From CAZEHS01 sp964649745 (GTDB lineage Bacteria; Bacillota; Clostridia; Peptostreptococcales; Acidaminobacteraceae): a stretch of 64,000 bases of DNA. Below, in pieces: positions 24,845 through 33,536 of this stretch. Every line of letters starts with the position of its first letter. Positions within the stretch are counted from its first letter, which is position 1. Location of the stretch: NCBI GenBank assembly GCA_964649745.1, contig CAZYQI010000015.1, forward strand, positions 16,178-80,177, written 5' to 3'. The notes below the pieces were generated by a model. The model saw only the letters and a program-made list of their open reading frames with translations, did not search any database and was not told the origin of the DNA. Both the position numbers and the translations under genes were made by a program.

Positions 24845-25148
24845 AGGATGTCCTCCTTTCGCCGGAAGCTTCCTTATTCAATGATTGCCTGGTCTTTCGC
24901 ATCACCATGGCCCGGGCCGTGAAAAACCCCATGAGACACGCGGCCAGACGCTCCAGATGCCCCTGTGAGATTACGGCAAAACCCAACAGGGTGACCCCGG
25001 TACGCAGGATCATGCTGAGACTGAATACCATGCCGGGATGCTTGGAGTGAACGCCTTTTAAAACCGTCCACCAAAGGCCGCCGAAAAAGAAAACACCCAA
25101 AGCCCCCCCTATAAGAAAAGATGCCGGAAGAATCACATAGTTACTCAT
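24828..25148 (-). CDS. atpR: N-ATPase AtpR subunit
   Basis: A 106-residue membrane protein with about three hydrophobic segments (roughly 5-28, 40-58, 65-85) and a basic tail. Its size, topology and place between atpQ and atpB identify it as AtpR, a protein found only in N-ATPase operons. Its exact role is unsettled; a link with AtpQ and c-ring assembly has been proposed. It overlaps atpQ by 8 bases and atpB by 17. Sequence identity alone would be weak, so the call rests mainly on the gene order. Confidence 0.85.
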   Translation of the reverse strand: MSNYVILPASFLIGGALGVFFFGGLWWTVLKGVHSKHPGMVFSLSMILRTGVTLLGFAVISQGHLERLAACLMGFFTARAMVMRKTRQSLNKEASGERRTSCGTEP

Positions 25149-25479
25149 CTTTTTTCTCCTGTCCTTTTCGGATTTTCTTATCCTCGCCGGCTACCCAATG
25201 CCAGGCGTTCATGCAGCCAAGACACAAGCCGGCGACAAGCAGGATCAGGGTCCAGGACTGTTCTGAGGGGAAACGCCTGTCCGCCCACATCCCTGCCGCC
25301 ACCCCAAGAAGCGTCGGGACCGCCACCGACCAGCCTACAAGGCCGAACATGGCGAGGCCGGACCAGATGGTCTGTATGGACTCCTGCCTGGCCTTCAGCT
25401 TTCGGGCTTCTATCCTGCCGATCTGACGGCTGTATTCAGAATGGGACTTCTTCCTGTTCGGGTCTTCCTCCTTACCCAT
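25141..25479 (-). CDS. atpQ: N-ATPase AtpQ subunit (AtpI-like)
   Basis: A 112-residue protein with a charged N-terminal ~40 residues and two membrane segments (about 45-66 and 75-97), similar in plan to AtpI. The pattern GLVGWSVAVPTLLGVAAGMWAD is typical of AtpQ/AtpI proteins, which help assemble the c ring and may assist Mg2+ or Ca2+ handling. It starts inside the end of atpC (8-base overlap) and overlaps atpR, in the diagnostic N-ATPase order. Confidence 0.88.
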   Translation of the reverse strand: MGKEEDPNRKKSHSEYSRQIGRIEARKLKARQESIQTIWSGLAMFGLVGWSVAVPTLLGVAAGMWADRRFPSEQSWTLILLVAGLCLGCMNAWHWVAGEDKKIRKGQEKKDE

Positions 25480-25876
25480 GATGCACCTCCGTCAGCCGCC
25501 GCACAAATTCCCCTTCCAGTTTTACCAGCACATTCCTCACCTGTTGCTCCCGCTCGTCAAGATTCTTAAATTCCTTTTCCACTGCTTCTCGGAGATTGCC
25601 AAGATCCAACCCGGTAAAAGCATTTCGTACAGAAATAAGCACCTCGGTTCCGGTCTTTACCAGCACGCCTTCGTCCAGAGCAACATAGAACTCTCCATCC
25701 TGAACCGTTTCACATATCAAGATTCCGGGACATAGGGCAGCGGCACAGTCCAGACGGTGCGGAAGCAGACCAAAGGCCCCTTGCCTCGTTTCAGCCACAA
25801 GCCTCAGGACATCGGTCTTCTCCATAAAGATCGTGTATGGCAACAGGATTTTCAGCCTCATATGTTCTGCTTCCAT
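25472..25876 (-). CDS. atpC: N-ATPase epsilon subunit
   Basis: A 134-residue F1 subunit with the beta-sandwich of epsilon: LKILLPYTIF at the start, a GAFGLLPHRLDCAAALCPG block near residue 33, and a YVALDEGVLVK strand. A helical C-terminus follows. Its place directly after atpD, near the front of the operon, is the N-ATPase arrangement; ordinary F-type operons end with it. The ATG at 25876 has GGGAGG 6-7 bases upstream. Confidence 0.9.
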   Translation of the reverse strand: MEAEHMRLKILLPYTIFMEKTDVLRLVAETRQGAFGLLPHRLDCAAALCPGILICETVQDGEFYVALDEGVLVKTGTEVLISVRNAFTGLDLGNLREAVEKEFKNLDEREQQVRNVLVKLEGEFVRRLTEVHHG

Positions 25877-25887
25877 GGCATCCTCCC

Positions 25888-27273
25888 CTATTTTTTAGCT
25901 TCATCGATGGATCCGATCATATACAACGCGCTTTCGGGATAATCCCTGAACTCATCGGAAAGAATCCGTTCACAGCCATCAAGGGCGTCCTGAAGCTTAA
26001 CGGTTTTGCCCGGAATATTGCTGAACTGCTCCGTGGTGAAGAAGGGCTGTGTAAGAAAGCGTTCAAGTCTTCGGGCTCTGAGTACCACCTTTCTGTCCTC
26101 CTTGGATAATTGCTCCAGCCCCAGCATGGCAATGATGTCCTTCAGGTCATCGTATTGGGCCAGTGTTCTTCGGACTTCTTGGGCGATGGTGTAATGGCGT
26201 TCCCCGGCAATGCCTGGCGTGGCCATCTTGGAGTTGGATTTCAGAGGATTGATGGCAGGGTACAGCCCCTCGCTGGCACGTTTACGGGACAAAACAATGG
26301 AGGCGGAAAGGTGAGTAAAGGTATGAACCGCAGCGGGATCCGTCAAATCGTCTGCCGGAACATATACCGCCTGTATGGAGGTTATTGCTCCGGAATCCGT
26401 ACTGGCGATGCGTTCCTCCAAAAGCGAAAGCTCGGTACTCAGGGTTGGCTGATACCCCAGCCGTGAAGGCATCTGCCCCATCAGTCCCGATATCTCCATT
26501 CCTGCCTGGATAAAGCGGAATATGTTGTCTACCAGAAGAAGCACATCCCTCTGTTCATCGTCACGGAAATATTCTGCCATGGTGAGAGCCGCCTGACCTA
26601 CCCGGAACCGGTTGCCCGGAGGCTCATTCATCTGTCCGAAGACCATTACCATATTGGGGAGTACACCGGCATCCTTCATGGCCCGGTAAAGCTCCTCTCC
26701 TTCACGGCAACGTTCTCCGATACCGCAAAAGATGCTGACTCCGGCGTGCTGGTGCACCATATTGTGAATCATTTCCGTTAACAGAACGGTTTTGCCCACA
26801 CCCGCTCCTCCGAATAGTCCTGCCTTCCCGCCCCTTTCCAAGGGCATCAGGACGTCGATGATCTTGATTCCGGTTTCAAATATTTCCGATCGGGTTGACC
26901 GTCTCAAAAGTGACGGGGGTTCCTGATGAATGCTTCGCCACTTCACATCTTCAGGAGGCGGCTGGCGATCTATGGGGTTGCCGAAAACATCAAACATCCG
27001 AGACATGATGCCCTGCCCAACGGGAGCCTTCAGGGTTTCTCCGGTATTGCGCACAACCATCCCTCGTGCCAGTCCTTCCGTAGGGGTCAGGGCGATGCCG
27101 CGAACACTGGTTTTGTCCAGCTGCGACATGACTTCTATGGATATCTTTTCCTCTGTTCCTGTGACCAGAAGCGTATGGATAGGAGGCAGATGCTCCGCGA
27201 ACCGTATGTCCACCACACTGCCCTGAACCCGTATAACGATGCCCTCGGTCAGTTTTTCCGATATGCTTCCCAT
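25888..27273 (-). CDS. atpD: N-ATPase beta subunit
   Basis: The catalytic nucleotide-binding subunit, 461 residues. Walker A is GGAGVGKT at 155-162 and GIGERCREGEELY follows near residue 190 (ordinary beta subunits have GERTREGNDLY). Near residue 260 the sequence LLLVDNIFRFIQAG includes the Walker B aspartate. It opens the operon, preceded by AGGAAGG. The variant GERCREGEE is a small divergence from housekeeping F-type beta subunits. Confidence 0.95.
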   Translation of the reverse strand: MGSISEKLTEGIVIRVQGSVVDIRFAEHLPPIHTLLVTGTEEKISIEVMSQLDKTSVRGIALTPTEGLARGMVVRNTGETLKAPVGQGIMSRMFDVFGNPIDRQPPPEDVKWRSIHQEPPSLLRRSTRSEIFETGIKIIDVLMPLERGGKAGLFGGAGVGKTVLLTEMIHNMVHQHAGVSIFCGIGERCREGEELYRAMKDAGVLPNMVMVFGQMNEPPGNRFRVGQAALTMAEYFRDDEQRDVLLLVDNIFRFIQAGMEISGLMGQMPSRLGYQPTLSTELSLLEERIASTDSGAITSIQAVYVPADDLTDPAAVHTFTHLSASIVLSRKRASEGLYPAINPLKSNSKMATPGIAGERHYTIAQEVRRTLAQYDDLKDIIAMLGLEQLSKEDRKVVLRARRLERFLTQPFFTTEQFSNIPGKTVKLQDALDGCERILSDEFRDYPESALYMIGSIDEAKK

Positions 27274-27307
27274 AAGCGCACCTTCCTGTCGTAGTGATGA
27301 ACTCTAT

Positions 27308-27385
27308 GCCACGGATGAAAGGCGTATGAAGGGCACATCCGTCTTCATCGTTCTTCATCGGGTTTCATCTGCGTTCATCCGTGGC
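27308..27385. repeat. inverted-repeat element in the N-ATPase leader
   Basis: Ends GCCACGGATGAA (27308-27319) and TTCATCCGTGGC (27374-27385) are perfect inverted repeats. Between them are several TTCATC words (GTCTTCATCGTTCTTCATCGGG and similar). It lies downstream of the N-ATPase promoter, so it would fold as a hairpin in the 5' untranslated RNA. A related element is at 38027-38114; both share the CCACGGAT end. Confidence 0.8.
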
Positions 27386-27405
27386 AATGGGTTTTCTATT
27401 CAGTG

Positions 27406-27434
27406 ATAATATACCCCCCGGGAAGCCCCTTCAA
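27406..27434 (-). promoter_or_regulatory. probable sigma-A promoter of the N-ATPase operon
   Basis: On the minus strand TTGAAG (27429-27434) and TATTAT (27406-27411) are separated by 17 bases. Transcription would start near 27400, about 125 bases before atpD, and run through the inverted repeat. Confidence 0.55.
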
Positions 27435-27444
27435 CCCAATTTAA

Positions 27445-27480
27445 AACCCCTATCCCGGTGTGCTCACCAGAATAGGGGTT
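27445..27480 (-). terminator. terminator of yebC
   Basis: AACCCCTAT and ATAGGGGTT form a 9-bp perfect stem. On the minus strand it is followed by TTTAAATT, about 22 bases after the yebC stop. Confidence 0.8.
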
Positions 27481-27501
27481 GTGTCCTTTTGTACGATGTA
27501 G

Positions 27502-28221
27502 TTACTCCGCTACCCAGTTGTGATAAACGCTTTGAACGTCATCATGGTCTTCCAGGAGATCGATCAGTTTTTCCATCTTCTTGGCGTCCTCTTCCGAGGA
27601 GAGACGCGCTTCGGTTTGCGGAAGAAAGCGAAGCTCTGCGATTTCAAAGGTATAACCGTCTGCGGCGAGGGTATCGCGCACCTGAGCGAAATCCGCCACA
27701 GCGGTATAGATTTCATAATAGCCATCCTCGGAGATGAAATCCTCCGCACCGGCCTCCAGAGCCTGCATCATCACCTCATCCTCGTTGGGAGCGCTCTCGC
27801 TGCTGATGACCAGAACACCCTTGTTGTCGAAAAGGTAACCCACACAGCCGTTGGCGCCCAGATTTCCGTCCGCTTTGCTGAAATAGGAGCGAATGTCCGC
27901 TGCTGCCCGGTTCCGGTTATCCGTCAGGACCTCCACCATAACGGCAACGCCTCCTGGGCCATAGCCTTCATAGCGAATTTCCTCAAAAATCTGGTTCCCC
28001 AGTTCGCCGGCTCCCTTCTTAATGGAGCGGTCGATATTGTCATTGGGCATGTTGGCGGCTTTTGCCTTTTCAATGGCCGTTTTCAGTGTTGCGTTATATT
28101 CCGGATCACTGCCGCCCTCCCGGACCGCAACCATAATAACCCGTGCCATTTTAGTGAAAATTTTCGCCCGCTTTGCATCCTGTTTGTTCTTACGCCCTTC
28201 AATGGTCCCTATACGACCCAT
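27502..28221 (-). CDS. YebC/PmpR family protein
   Basis: The 239-residue protein is a clear YebC-family member: GRKNKQDAKRAKIFTK at the N-terminus, NMPNDNIDRSIKKGAGE near residue 55, and YEGYGPGGVAVMVEVLTDNRNR near residue 85. Members were long described as transcription regulators. More recent work assigns at least some a role in translation of proline-rich stretches, so the job here is open. I use the ATG at 28221. A TTG at 28233 directly abuts GAGGAG and is too close to it. The gene is alone, with its own terminator. Confidence 0.93.
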   Translation of the reverse strand: MGRIGTIEGRKNKQDAKRAKIFTKMARVIMVAVREGGSDPEYNATLKTAIEKAKAANMPNDNIDRSIKKGAGELGNQIFEEIRYEGYGPGGVAVMVEVLTDNRNRAAADIRSYFSKADGNLGANGCVGYLFDNKGVLVISSESAPNEDEVMMQALEAGAEDFISEDGYYEIYTAVADFAQVRDTLAADGYTFEIAELRFLPQTEARLSSEEDAKKMEKLIDLLEDHDDVQSVYHNWVAE

Positions 28222-28332
28222 ACTATGATCCAACTCCTCACATTTATGCAGAATAAAAACCCGACAAGAAAGTCTAACGACTCACTCACCGGGTTATTTT
28301 AACATAATTTGCTGCACACTGCAAACAGGGGC

Positions 28333-30210
28333 TTACATCGCCTCGTTCTCCATAATCAGCTCGTTATTGGAAACCATTTCACAGAAGACATCTACAAGGT
28401 ATGGATCGAATTGAGTCCCTCTGCAACGTTTCAGTTCTTTTACCGCTTCATCGGTTGATCGGGCATTGCAGTAAACACGGTTATGACACATGACATCGTA
28501 TGCGTCTACAACCGAAATAATCCGGCTGATAATCGGTATTTCCGGGCCTTTAAGACAGGCTGGATATCCGCTGCCGTCCCAACGCTCGTGATGGTGCAGG
28601 ATGAATTCCCCCACAGATTGCATATTCGTGGATGTATTAAGGATATTGTGTCCGATCTCGCAGTGCTTTTTCATCACATCCCATTCGTCAGAGGTCAATT
28701 TATCCGGTTTGGTAAGGATGGAGTCCGGGATACCGATCTTGCCGATATCATGCATGGCGCTGGCCAAGGACAATTGATCGATCATGTTCTCACTGAGCCC
28801 TATCTTATGTCCCACAGCCAAGGCTGTGGATTTTATCCGTTCGGCATGGGCCTTGGTTTCCAACGTTTTTTCTTCAAGGCTGGTTTGCAGGGACATGATC
28901 AATGAGCTGCGCCGGCTGTTGGACACGTTGAGCTTGTTGCGATACATGCGGTCATCCGCTTCTTTGATCAGTTCTTCCAGCGGGCCGGAATCTTCACGCC
29001 GCGTGGCATAGCCTAAGGCGATGCTGGGATTTAAGGGCTTCATTTTCGTAGCTTCACATTGATGACGTATCCGTTGGCAAACCTCTCGCGCCACCTCTTC
29101 GTCAGCTCCAGGCAGAATAACGGCGAATTCGTCGCCCCCATGACGGCTTATGATATCTGTTTCCCGACAGCAGCGGCGCAGTATCTCTGCCGTTACTGCC
29201 AGAAGGGTGTCTCCCGCAGTGTGACCAAACAGATCGTTTGCAACCTTCAGACCGTTCATATCCCCCATTATAACAGTAAAGGGATAGGCGTGGTCGTGAT
29301 CGAGGAACTTCAAACGCTCGTCAAACCAAGCCCGATTGTAGAGCCCGGTAAGCTTATCGTGATAGCTCAGATAGCGAACCTTTTCATCAATTGCTTTCTT
29401 TCGTGTTATATCCTGAGCAATGGCTTGTATCTCGTAGGTTCCGCCTTCGTTTGAAAAAGCATCCAGGGTCATCTGCACCGAACAGGTTCTCAGCTCCCGT
29501 GTACGAAGATCCAATTCAATTGGAGCCCCAGATAGTTTTTTCACCGTAGCTAAAATGTTTTCGGCTAAATAATCCTCATTATCCGCCTCCACCATAAGAT
29601 CCTTCAGATGCATTTTTTTAAGCTTGTCTTCCCGATAATTCAAAAATTCCTGGCAGTATTTGTTTGCCGATGTAATTCTTCCGGTGGAATCCATGGTAAG
29701 CATGATCGCCGGCGCACGGTCAAAAAGCGATCGATAGCGCTCCTCGCTGGTCTTAAGCCGGTTATGCATTTCCACACTTTCAGTGATGTCGTACAGGATT
29801 CCCTGCTCTCGGATCGCCCTACCGTTCTCGTTGTAATCTAAAATGGCATTCTCTTCAACCCAGCGGATTGTACCGTTCTTACAAATAACACGATAACGAT
29901 GCCGATACTCGGTTTCTTTGGCTTCTCTCATGTTATAAACAAGCTGCTGAGCGTGGTCTCTGTCCTCCGGATGAATGAAATCCCAGTAGTCTTTCAGGGC
30001 GCCTTCGTAGAAATCTTCAGGAACATATCCGTACTGGGCAACATTCTCCGTTACAAATTTCGTGGGAACGGTAATATCCAGTGTCCATTCAAAAACAACT
30101 ACGTTACTCTTTTCAATAACTTCGTATGCCTGTGTCAATCGGCGGTTCAGATATTCAAGCCTGTTTGCTTCATGATTTATTGAATTCGACATCGCTGGAC
30201 TCCGTTTCAT
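28333..30210 (-). CDS. PAS/PAS/GGDEF/HD-GYP c-di-GMP enzyme, cytoplasmic
   Basis: The 625-residue protein has no membrane segment. It has two PAS domains (about 30-160, with a PAC-like YRVICKNGTIRWVEENA, and about 160-285), then GGDEF (intact HGGDEFAVI near residue 358, preceded by an RETD inhibitory site), then HD-GYP (HDIGKIGIP near 485, HHERWDGSGYP near 543). All metal and catalytic motifs are intact. Its last two domains are laid out as in the 831-residue protein at 18-20.6 kb, suggesting a family expansion. Start: ATG at 30210 with AGGAAAA, or ATG at 30192 with GGAG. Both are possible. Confidence 0.93.
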   Translation of the reverse strand: MKRSPAMSNSINHEANRLEYLNRRLTQAYEVIEKSNVVVFEWTLDITVPTKFVTENVAQYGYVPEDFYEGALKDYWDFIHPEDRDHAQQLVYNMREAKETEYRHRYRVICKNGTIRWVEENAILDYNENGRAIREQGILYDITESVEMHNRLKTSEERYRSLFDRAPAIMLTMDSTGRITSANKYCQEFLNYREDKLKKMHLKDLMVEADNEDYLAENILATVKKLSGAPIELDLRTRELRTCSVQMTLDAFSNEGGTYEIQAIAQDITRKKAIDEKVRYLSYHDKLTGLYNRAWFDERLKFLDHDHAYPFTVIMGDMNGLKVANDLFGHTAGDTLLAVTAEILRRCCRETDIISRHGGDEFAVILPGADEEVAREVCQRIRHQCEATKMKPLNPSIALGYATRREDSGPLEELIKEADDRMYRNKLNVSNSRRSSLIMSLQTSLEEKTLETKAHAERIKSTALAVGHKIGLSENMIDQLSLASAMHDIGKIGIPDSILTKPDKLTSDEWDVMKKHCEIGHNILNTSTNMQSVGEFILHHHERWDGSGYPACLKGPEIPIISRIISVVDAYDVMCHNRVYCNARSTDEAVKELKRCRGTQFDPYLVDVFCEMVSNNELIMENEAM

Positions 30211-30445
30211 GGCAGTTTTCCTGCATCAATTTGATAACTACTAAGAAGTGCTGCTGCCAGCAGGTATATGCTATTGTGTACATATATTCGCCGAACGGTT
30301 AAGAAATCCTTTTCATATTAGATCAAAATATATATGCGTTTAAAATAATAAATACACACACGCCATATTCATGGCTTTTCGGCGGGGTACTTATCCCTTC
30401 TCCATTGGATAGCGGATACATCTTGAAAAGAAACTCAAAAGTCAA

Positions 30446-30477
30446 GGATACAGATTCATATAATGAAAACTGTACCC
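30446..30477 (-). terminator. probable terminator of nadE
   Basis: On the minus strand GGGTACAG and CTGTATCC pair (8 bp, one G-T wobble), with an inner TTCAT/ATGAA pair, about 38 bases after the nadE stop. The T-run is weak. The rest of the ~300-base gap to the next gene shows nothing I can name. Confidence 0.5.
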
Positions 30478-30514
30478 TTATCTTCTTTCACTATTTGGCA
30501 CTTTAACGTGACGG

Positions 30515-31261
30515 TTATTTGAACTTCGGTGCGTATGGCGGCATCACCCGTTTATGATGACTGCGCAGATGAAGCCTTTCAATGATCTTGCGATCTTTCT
30601 CCGGTATTTCTTTTCCTTCCAAAAGATCATCGATGCAATCGTAGGTGGTACCCATCTCCCCTTCATCGGTCTGCCCTTCCCAAAGGCCGGCGGAGGGGGG
30701 GCGATCGATTACGCTTTGTGGAGCGCCCAAATGACGGCACCACTGGTAAACCTCCCGCTTGGTAAGGCTGGCAATGGGAAGGAAATCCACCCCGCCGTCA
30801 CCGTACTTGGTGAAATAGCCGGTGTACACCTCGGCGGCGTTGTCTGTGCCTGCCACCAGATAGCCCCGGGAGTTGGCCACGGTATAAAGGGTGCTCATTC
30901 GCAGTCTTGCCCGGAGGTTCGCATCCGTCATCCGTCGGTTTTCCTCTACAGCCCGGTGGTCCAACTGGTCCATAACCTTGTCAAAAAGCAGATCGTGGGC
31001 CTGGGTAATATCCACTTCAATGGCATCAAGCCCGGCAGCCTTTGCCGCAGCCCAGGCATCCGCGCTGTCCCTTTCGTGACTTTTGCAGGGCAAAATAACC
31101 CCGATGGTATCCTCAGGGAACGCCCGCTTGATCAAAAACGCCACCAGGGTGGAGTCGATCCCCCCCGAAAGCCCCAGCACCACGCCCTTGCAGCCCGCTC
31201 CGGTAACCGTTTGTTGAATCCACTCCACCGTTTTATCAATTTTCTCATTAATTGTAAGCAT
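30515..31261 (-). CDS. nadE: NH3-dependent NAD+ synthetase
   Basis: NadE turns nicotinic-acid adenine dinucleotide into NAD+ using ATP and ammonia. The 248-residue protein has the PP-loop SGGIDSTLV near residue 34 and conserved parts such as LVAGTDNAAEVYTGYFTKYGDGG. It is short and has no N-terminal glutaminase domain, so free ammonia is the nitrogen donor. The ATG at 31261 has GGAG 8 bases upstream; the GTG at 31270 is inside that site. nadK lies 23 kb away in the same window. Confidence 0.93.
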   Translation of the reverse strand: MLTINEKIDKTVEWIQQTVTGAGCKGVVLGLSGGIDSTLVAFLIKRAFPEDTIGVILPCKSHERDSADAWAAAKAAGLDAIEVDITQAHDLLFDKVMDQLDHRAVEENRRMTDANLRARLRMSTLYTVANSRGYLVAGTDNAAEVYTGYFTKYGDGGVDFLPIASLTKREVYQWCRHLGAPQSVIDRPPSAGLWEGQTDEGEMGTTYDCIDDLLEGKEIPEKDRKIIERLHLRSHHKRVMPPYAPKFK

Positions 31262-31338
31262 CACTGACACTCCATGAAAGGCTGTTGCCCGATTGAATGT
31301 TTCAATGGGGATATTATACCATGGAATGATCCGTATAC

Positions 31339-33318
31339 CTATTCATTCGCAACATGAAAGACCCTGTTGCGCCCCTCTTGCTTTGCCCGGTACATGGCCT
31401 CATCCGCCATCATGACAATCTGAGCCGGTCCCGTGCATCTGGAAGACAGCGCCGTCACAACGCCAAGGCTTACCGTGACACAGGCCGAAGCTTCGGAACC
31501 CGAATGGGGAATCCCCAGAGCTTCCACTGCCGTCCGTATTCTCTCTGCCACTGAAGCGGCGCCCTTGTGCTCGGTTTCAGGAAGAATCACCACAAATTCT
31601 TCACCACCGAAGCGGGCAACGATATCCGGCATGCGGCTGACGATGGCCTTTAATGCCTTGCTTATCTGTTTAAGACATTCATCCCCTGCCAGGTGCCCGT
31701 AGGTATCATTGAACAGCTTGAAATGATCCACATCCAGCATGATCATGGACAACGGCGCTCCCGAGCGCTTCAGCCGATGGAACTCGGCATTCATGGCATC
31801 ATCGAAATAGCGTCTGTTGGCCAGGCCCGTGAGGCTGTCGGTGATTGAATTGACCTGCGCTGTATTGCGTTCAACCTCTAGCTGGCGGATAAGATGCTGT
31901 ATCTCTTGTTCCGTCTCCTTGCGGGCGGTTATGTCGCGGGCGATGATGATGATACGGTTAGGTTTTCCGTCAGAACCTTTTACAAAACCGCTGTTCACCT
32001 CAACGTCGAACAGGGTTCCGTCTCTTCGGATGGCGCGGTATTCATTGGGTCTTGGGTATCCGCCGCTGAACATGATGTGGATATTATCCTGTGCCCGTTC
32101 AAGGTCTTCAGGAACAATGAAATCGGAAAACTTCATCTTTGTGAACCCTTCAAAATCATCCTCAAAGCCGAACATTTTTTTTGCTGCCTGAGAAACCATC
32201 AGAATACGGCCCTCCATATCCGTGATGGTGATATCATCCGGAGACGCATCCAGGATGGATCGGTAGGTTCCTTCACTTTCAATAAGTGCGGCTTCCGTGC
32301 GCTTCCACTCTGTAATGTCACGGACAACGCTGTATATGTGAGGCTGATTATAAAGTGTAATGATTCTGCCGGAAATAAGGCCCGGATAGTGACTGCCGTC
32401 CCTTCTCATGAAAAAACACTCCATGTTTTCACAAAATCCGTTATCCACCATTTGCTTGATGTAACTATCCCGATCTTTGATGTCATACCATACCGTATTG
32501 TCAATGGAGGATCTGCCGATAATCTCTTCTCGGGAGCCTTCGCCCAGTTTTAGAAACCCCGAGTTGACATCCACAAATACCCCATCCGACAAACGCGTAA
32601 TGGACACGGCATCAGGGCTTGTATTGAAGATCATCTTGAGCTGATCCTTTTCTTCCTTATTCTCCGCGTTGAGCCGCTGATTCACCATAATTCCAAAGCC
32701 GAATGTCCATAATGTGCTGGTGATGATAGGCACGACAAAAGCCATGATATGTAAGGGGTTTTGAGAAAATGCACTATAGGACTGAATGGGAGGTGAAAGC
32801 GATGTTAGTATTGTGCGAAGCAGCATAAAAGTGCCTTCGGCGGCGAAAAATACGGCAACAAATCGCGCGGAAAATGCGCTGGACCCTTTTCCTTTCGACA
32901 GCAAGCAGTACGCCGTCATCAGCGTGATAGCCGCTATAGTAAGTGACACAACAACCGCGCGTCCTGTAATGCTGTTTTGAACAAACATGAAATAGTAATA
33001 GACAAGACAGAGAGCAACGTAAATTCCCGTGAGGGTCCGTCGATTCTCTTTTTGATCAAGAAAGCGAACCACACCGACATAAAGCAATAGATAACCTAGG
33101 TAGAGCAGCGGGTTTGCAATGCGTGCCAAAAGGTAAAACGCTGAGTTGTCGTACAGAGAAACGAATATGGAGCCGACTGCCAGGGAAACCGATCCAGCCA
33201 GCCACAGTTCAACACCCCGAAAACGTTTATTGAGGCGGTATTGTATAAAGAGAGCCAATACTTGTGCCAATAGGATTAAGCCCTGGACGAAAGCTATCGT
33301 TCTGATGTCAAGTTGCAT
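31339..33318 (-). CDS. membrane PAS/PAS/GGDEF diguanylate cyclase
   Basis: The 659-residue protein starts with about seven hydrophobic segments (residues ~5-215), then two PAS domains (about 225-345 and 350-470, each with a PAC-like end such as FVKGSDGKPNRIIIIARDIT). A short coiled coil and a C-terminal GGDEF domain follow. The active motif is RFGGEEFVVI near residue 571, with an RMPD inhibitory site in front. There is no phosphodiesterase domain, so it should only make c-di-GMP. The ATG at 33318 with GGAGG 6 bases upstream is preferred over the one at 33333. It is the third c-di-GMP enzyme in 15 kb. Confidence 0.92.
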   Translation of the reverse strand: MQLDIRTIAFVQGLILLAQVLALFIQYRLNKRFRGVELWLAGSVSLAVGSIFVSLYDNSAFYLLARIANPLLYLGYLLLYVGVVRFLDQKENRRTLTGIYVALCLVYYYFMFVQNSITGRAVVVSLTIAAITLMTAYCLLSKGKGSSAFSARFVAVFFAAEGTFMLLRTILTSLSPPIQSYSAFSQNPLHIMAFVVPIITSTLWTFGFGIMVNQRLNAENKEEKDQLKMIFNTSPDAVSITRLSDGVFVDVNSGFLKLGEGSREEIIGRSSIDNTVWYDIKDRDSYIKQMVDNGFCENMECFFMRRDGSHYPGLISGRIITLYNQPHIYSVVRDITEWKRTEAALIESEGTYRSILDASPDDITITDMEGRILMVSQAAKKMFGFEDDFEGFTKMKFSDFIVPEDLERAQDNIHIMFSGGYPRPNEYRAIRRDGTLFDVEVNSGFVKGSDGKPNRIIIIARDITARKETEQEIQHLIRQLEVERNTAQVNSITDSLTGLANRRYFDDAMNAEFHRLKRSGAPLSMIMLDVDHFKLFNDTYGHLAGDECLKQISKALKAIVSRMPDIVARFGGEEFVVILPETEHKGAASVAERIRTAVEALGIPHSGSEASACVTVSLGVVTALSSRCTGPAQIVMMADEAMYRAKQEGRNRVFHVANE

Positions 33319-33454
33319 GGGTGCCTCCGGCAATCTAATGTATGATTACTATACCCCAAAATCGGATGAACTGCGCATACGGATTGCCTTCAATCAAAAA
33401 ATGTGTGTTTACAGTGGGGCTTCCCCTTGCATCTCAGCAAAATGGCAAAAATGA

Positions 33455-33496
33455 AAACGGGCAGGACTTCCGCTTTTGCAGAAGTTCCACCCGTTT
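33455..33496 (-). terminator. terminator of carAB
   Basis: Arms of 16 bases (33455-33470 and 33481-33496) pair with one A-C-type mismatch, followed on the minus strand by TTCATTTTTG. It is 41 bases after the carB stop. Confidence 0.88.
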
Positions 33497-33536
33497 ATTC
33501 CTATCATCTACACGCGTCTAAAATCTAAATTTCCCC

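Noticed and set aside
27308..27385. CRISPR-like repeats (TTCATC words)
   Set aside because: The words are only 6-8 bases, irregularly spaced and have no spacers of even length.
30211..30514. c-di-GMP riboswitch upstream of the GGDEF/HD-GYP gene
   Set aside because: No GEMM-type core or tetraloop-receptor pattern could be found.
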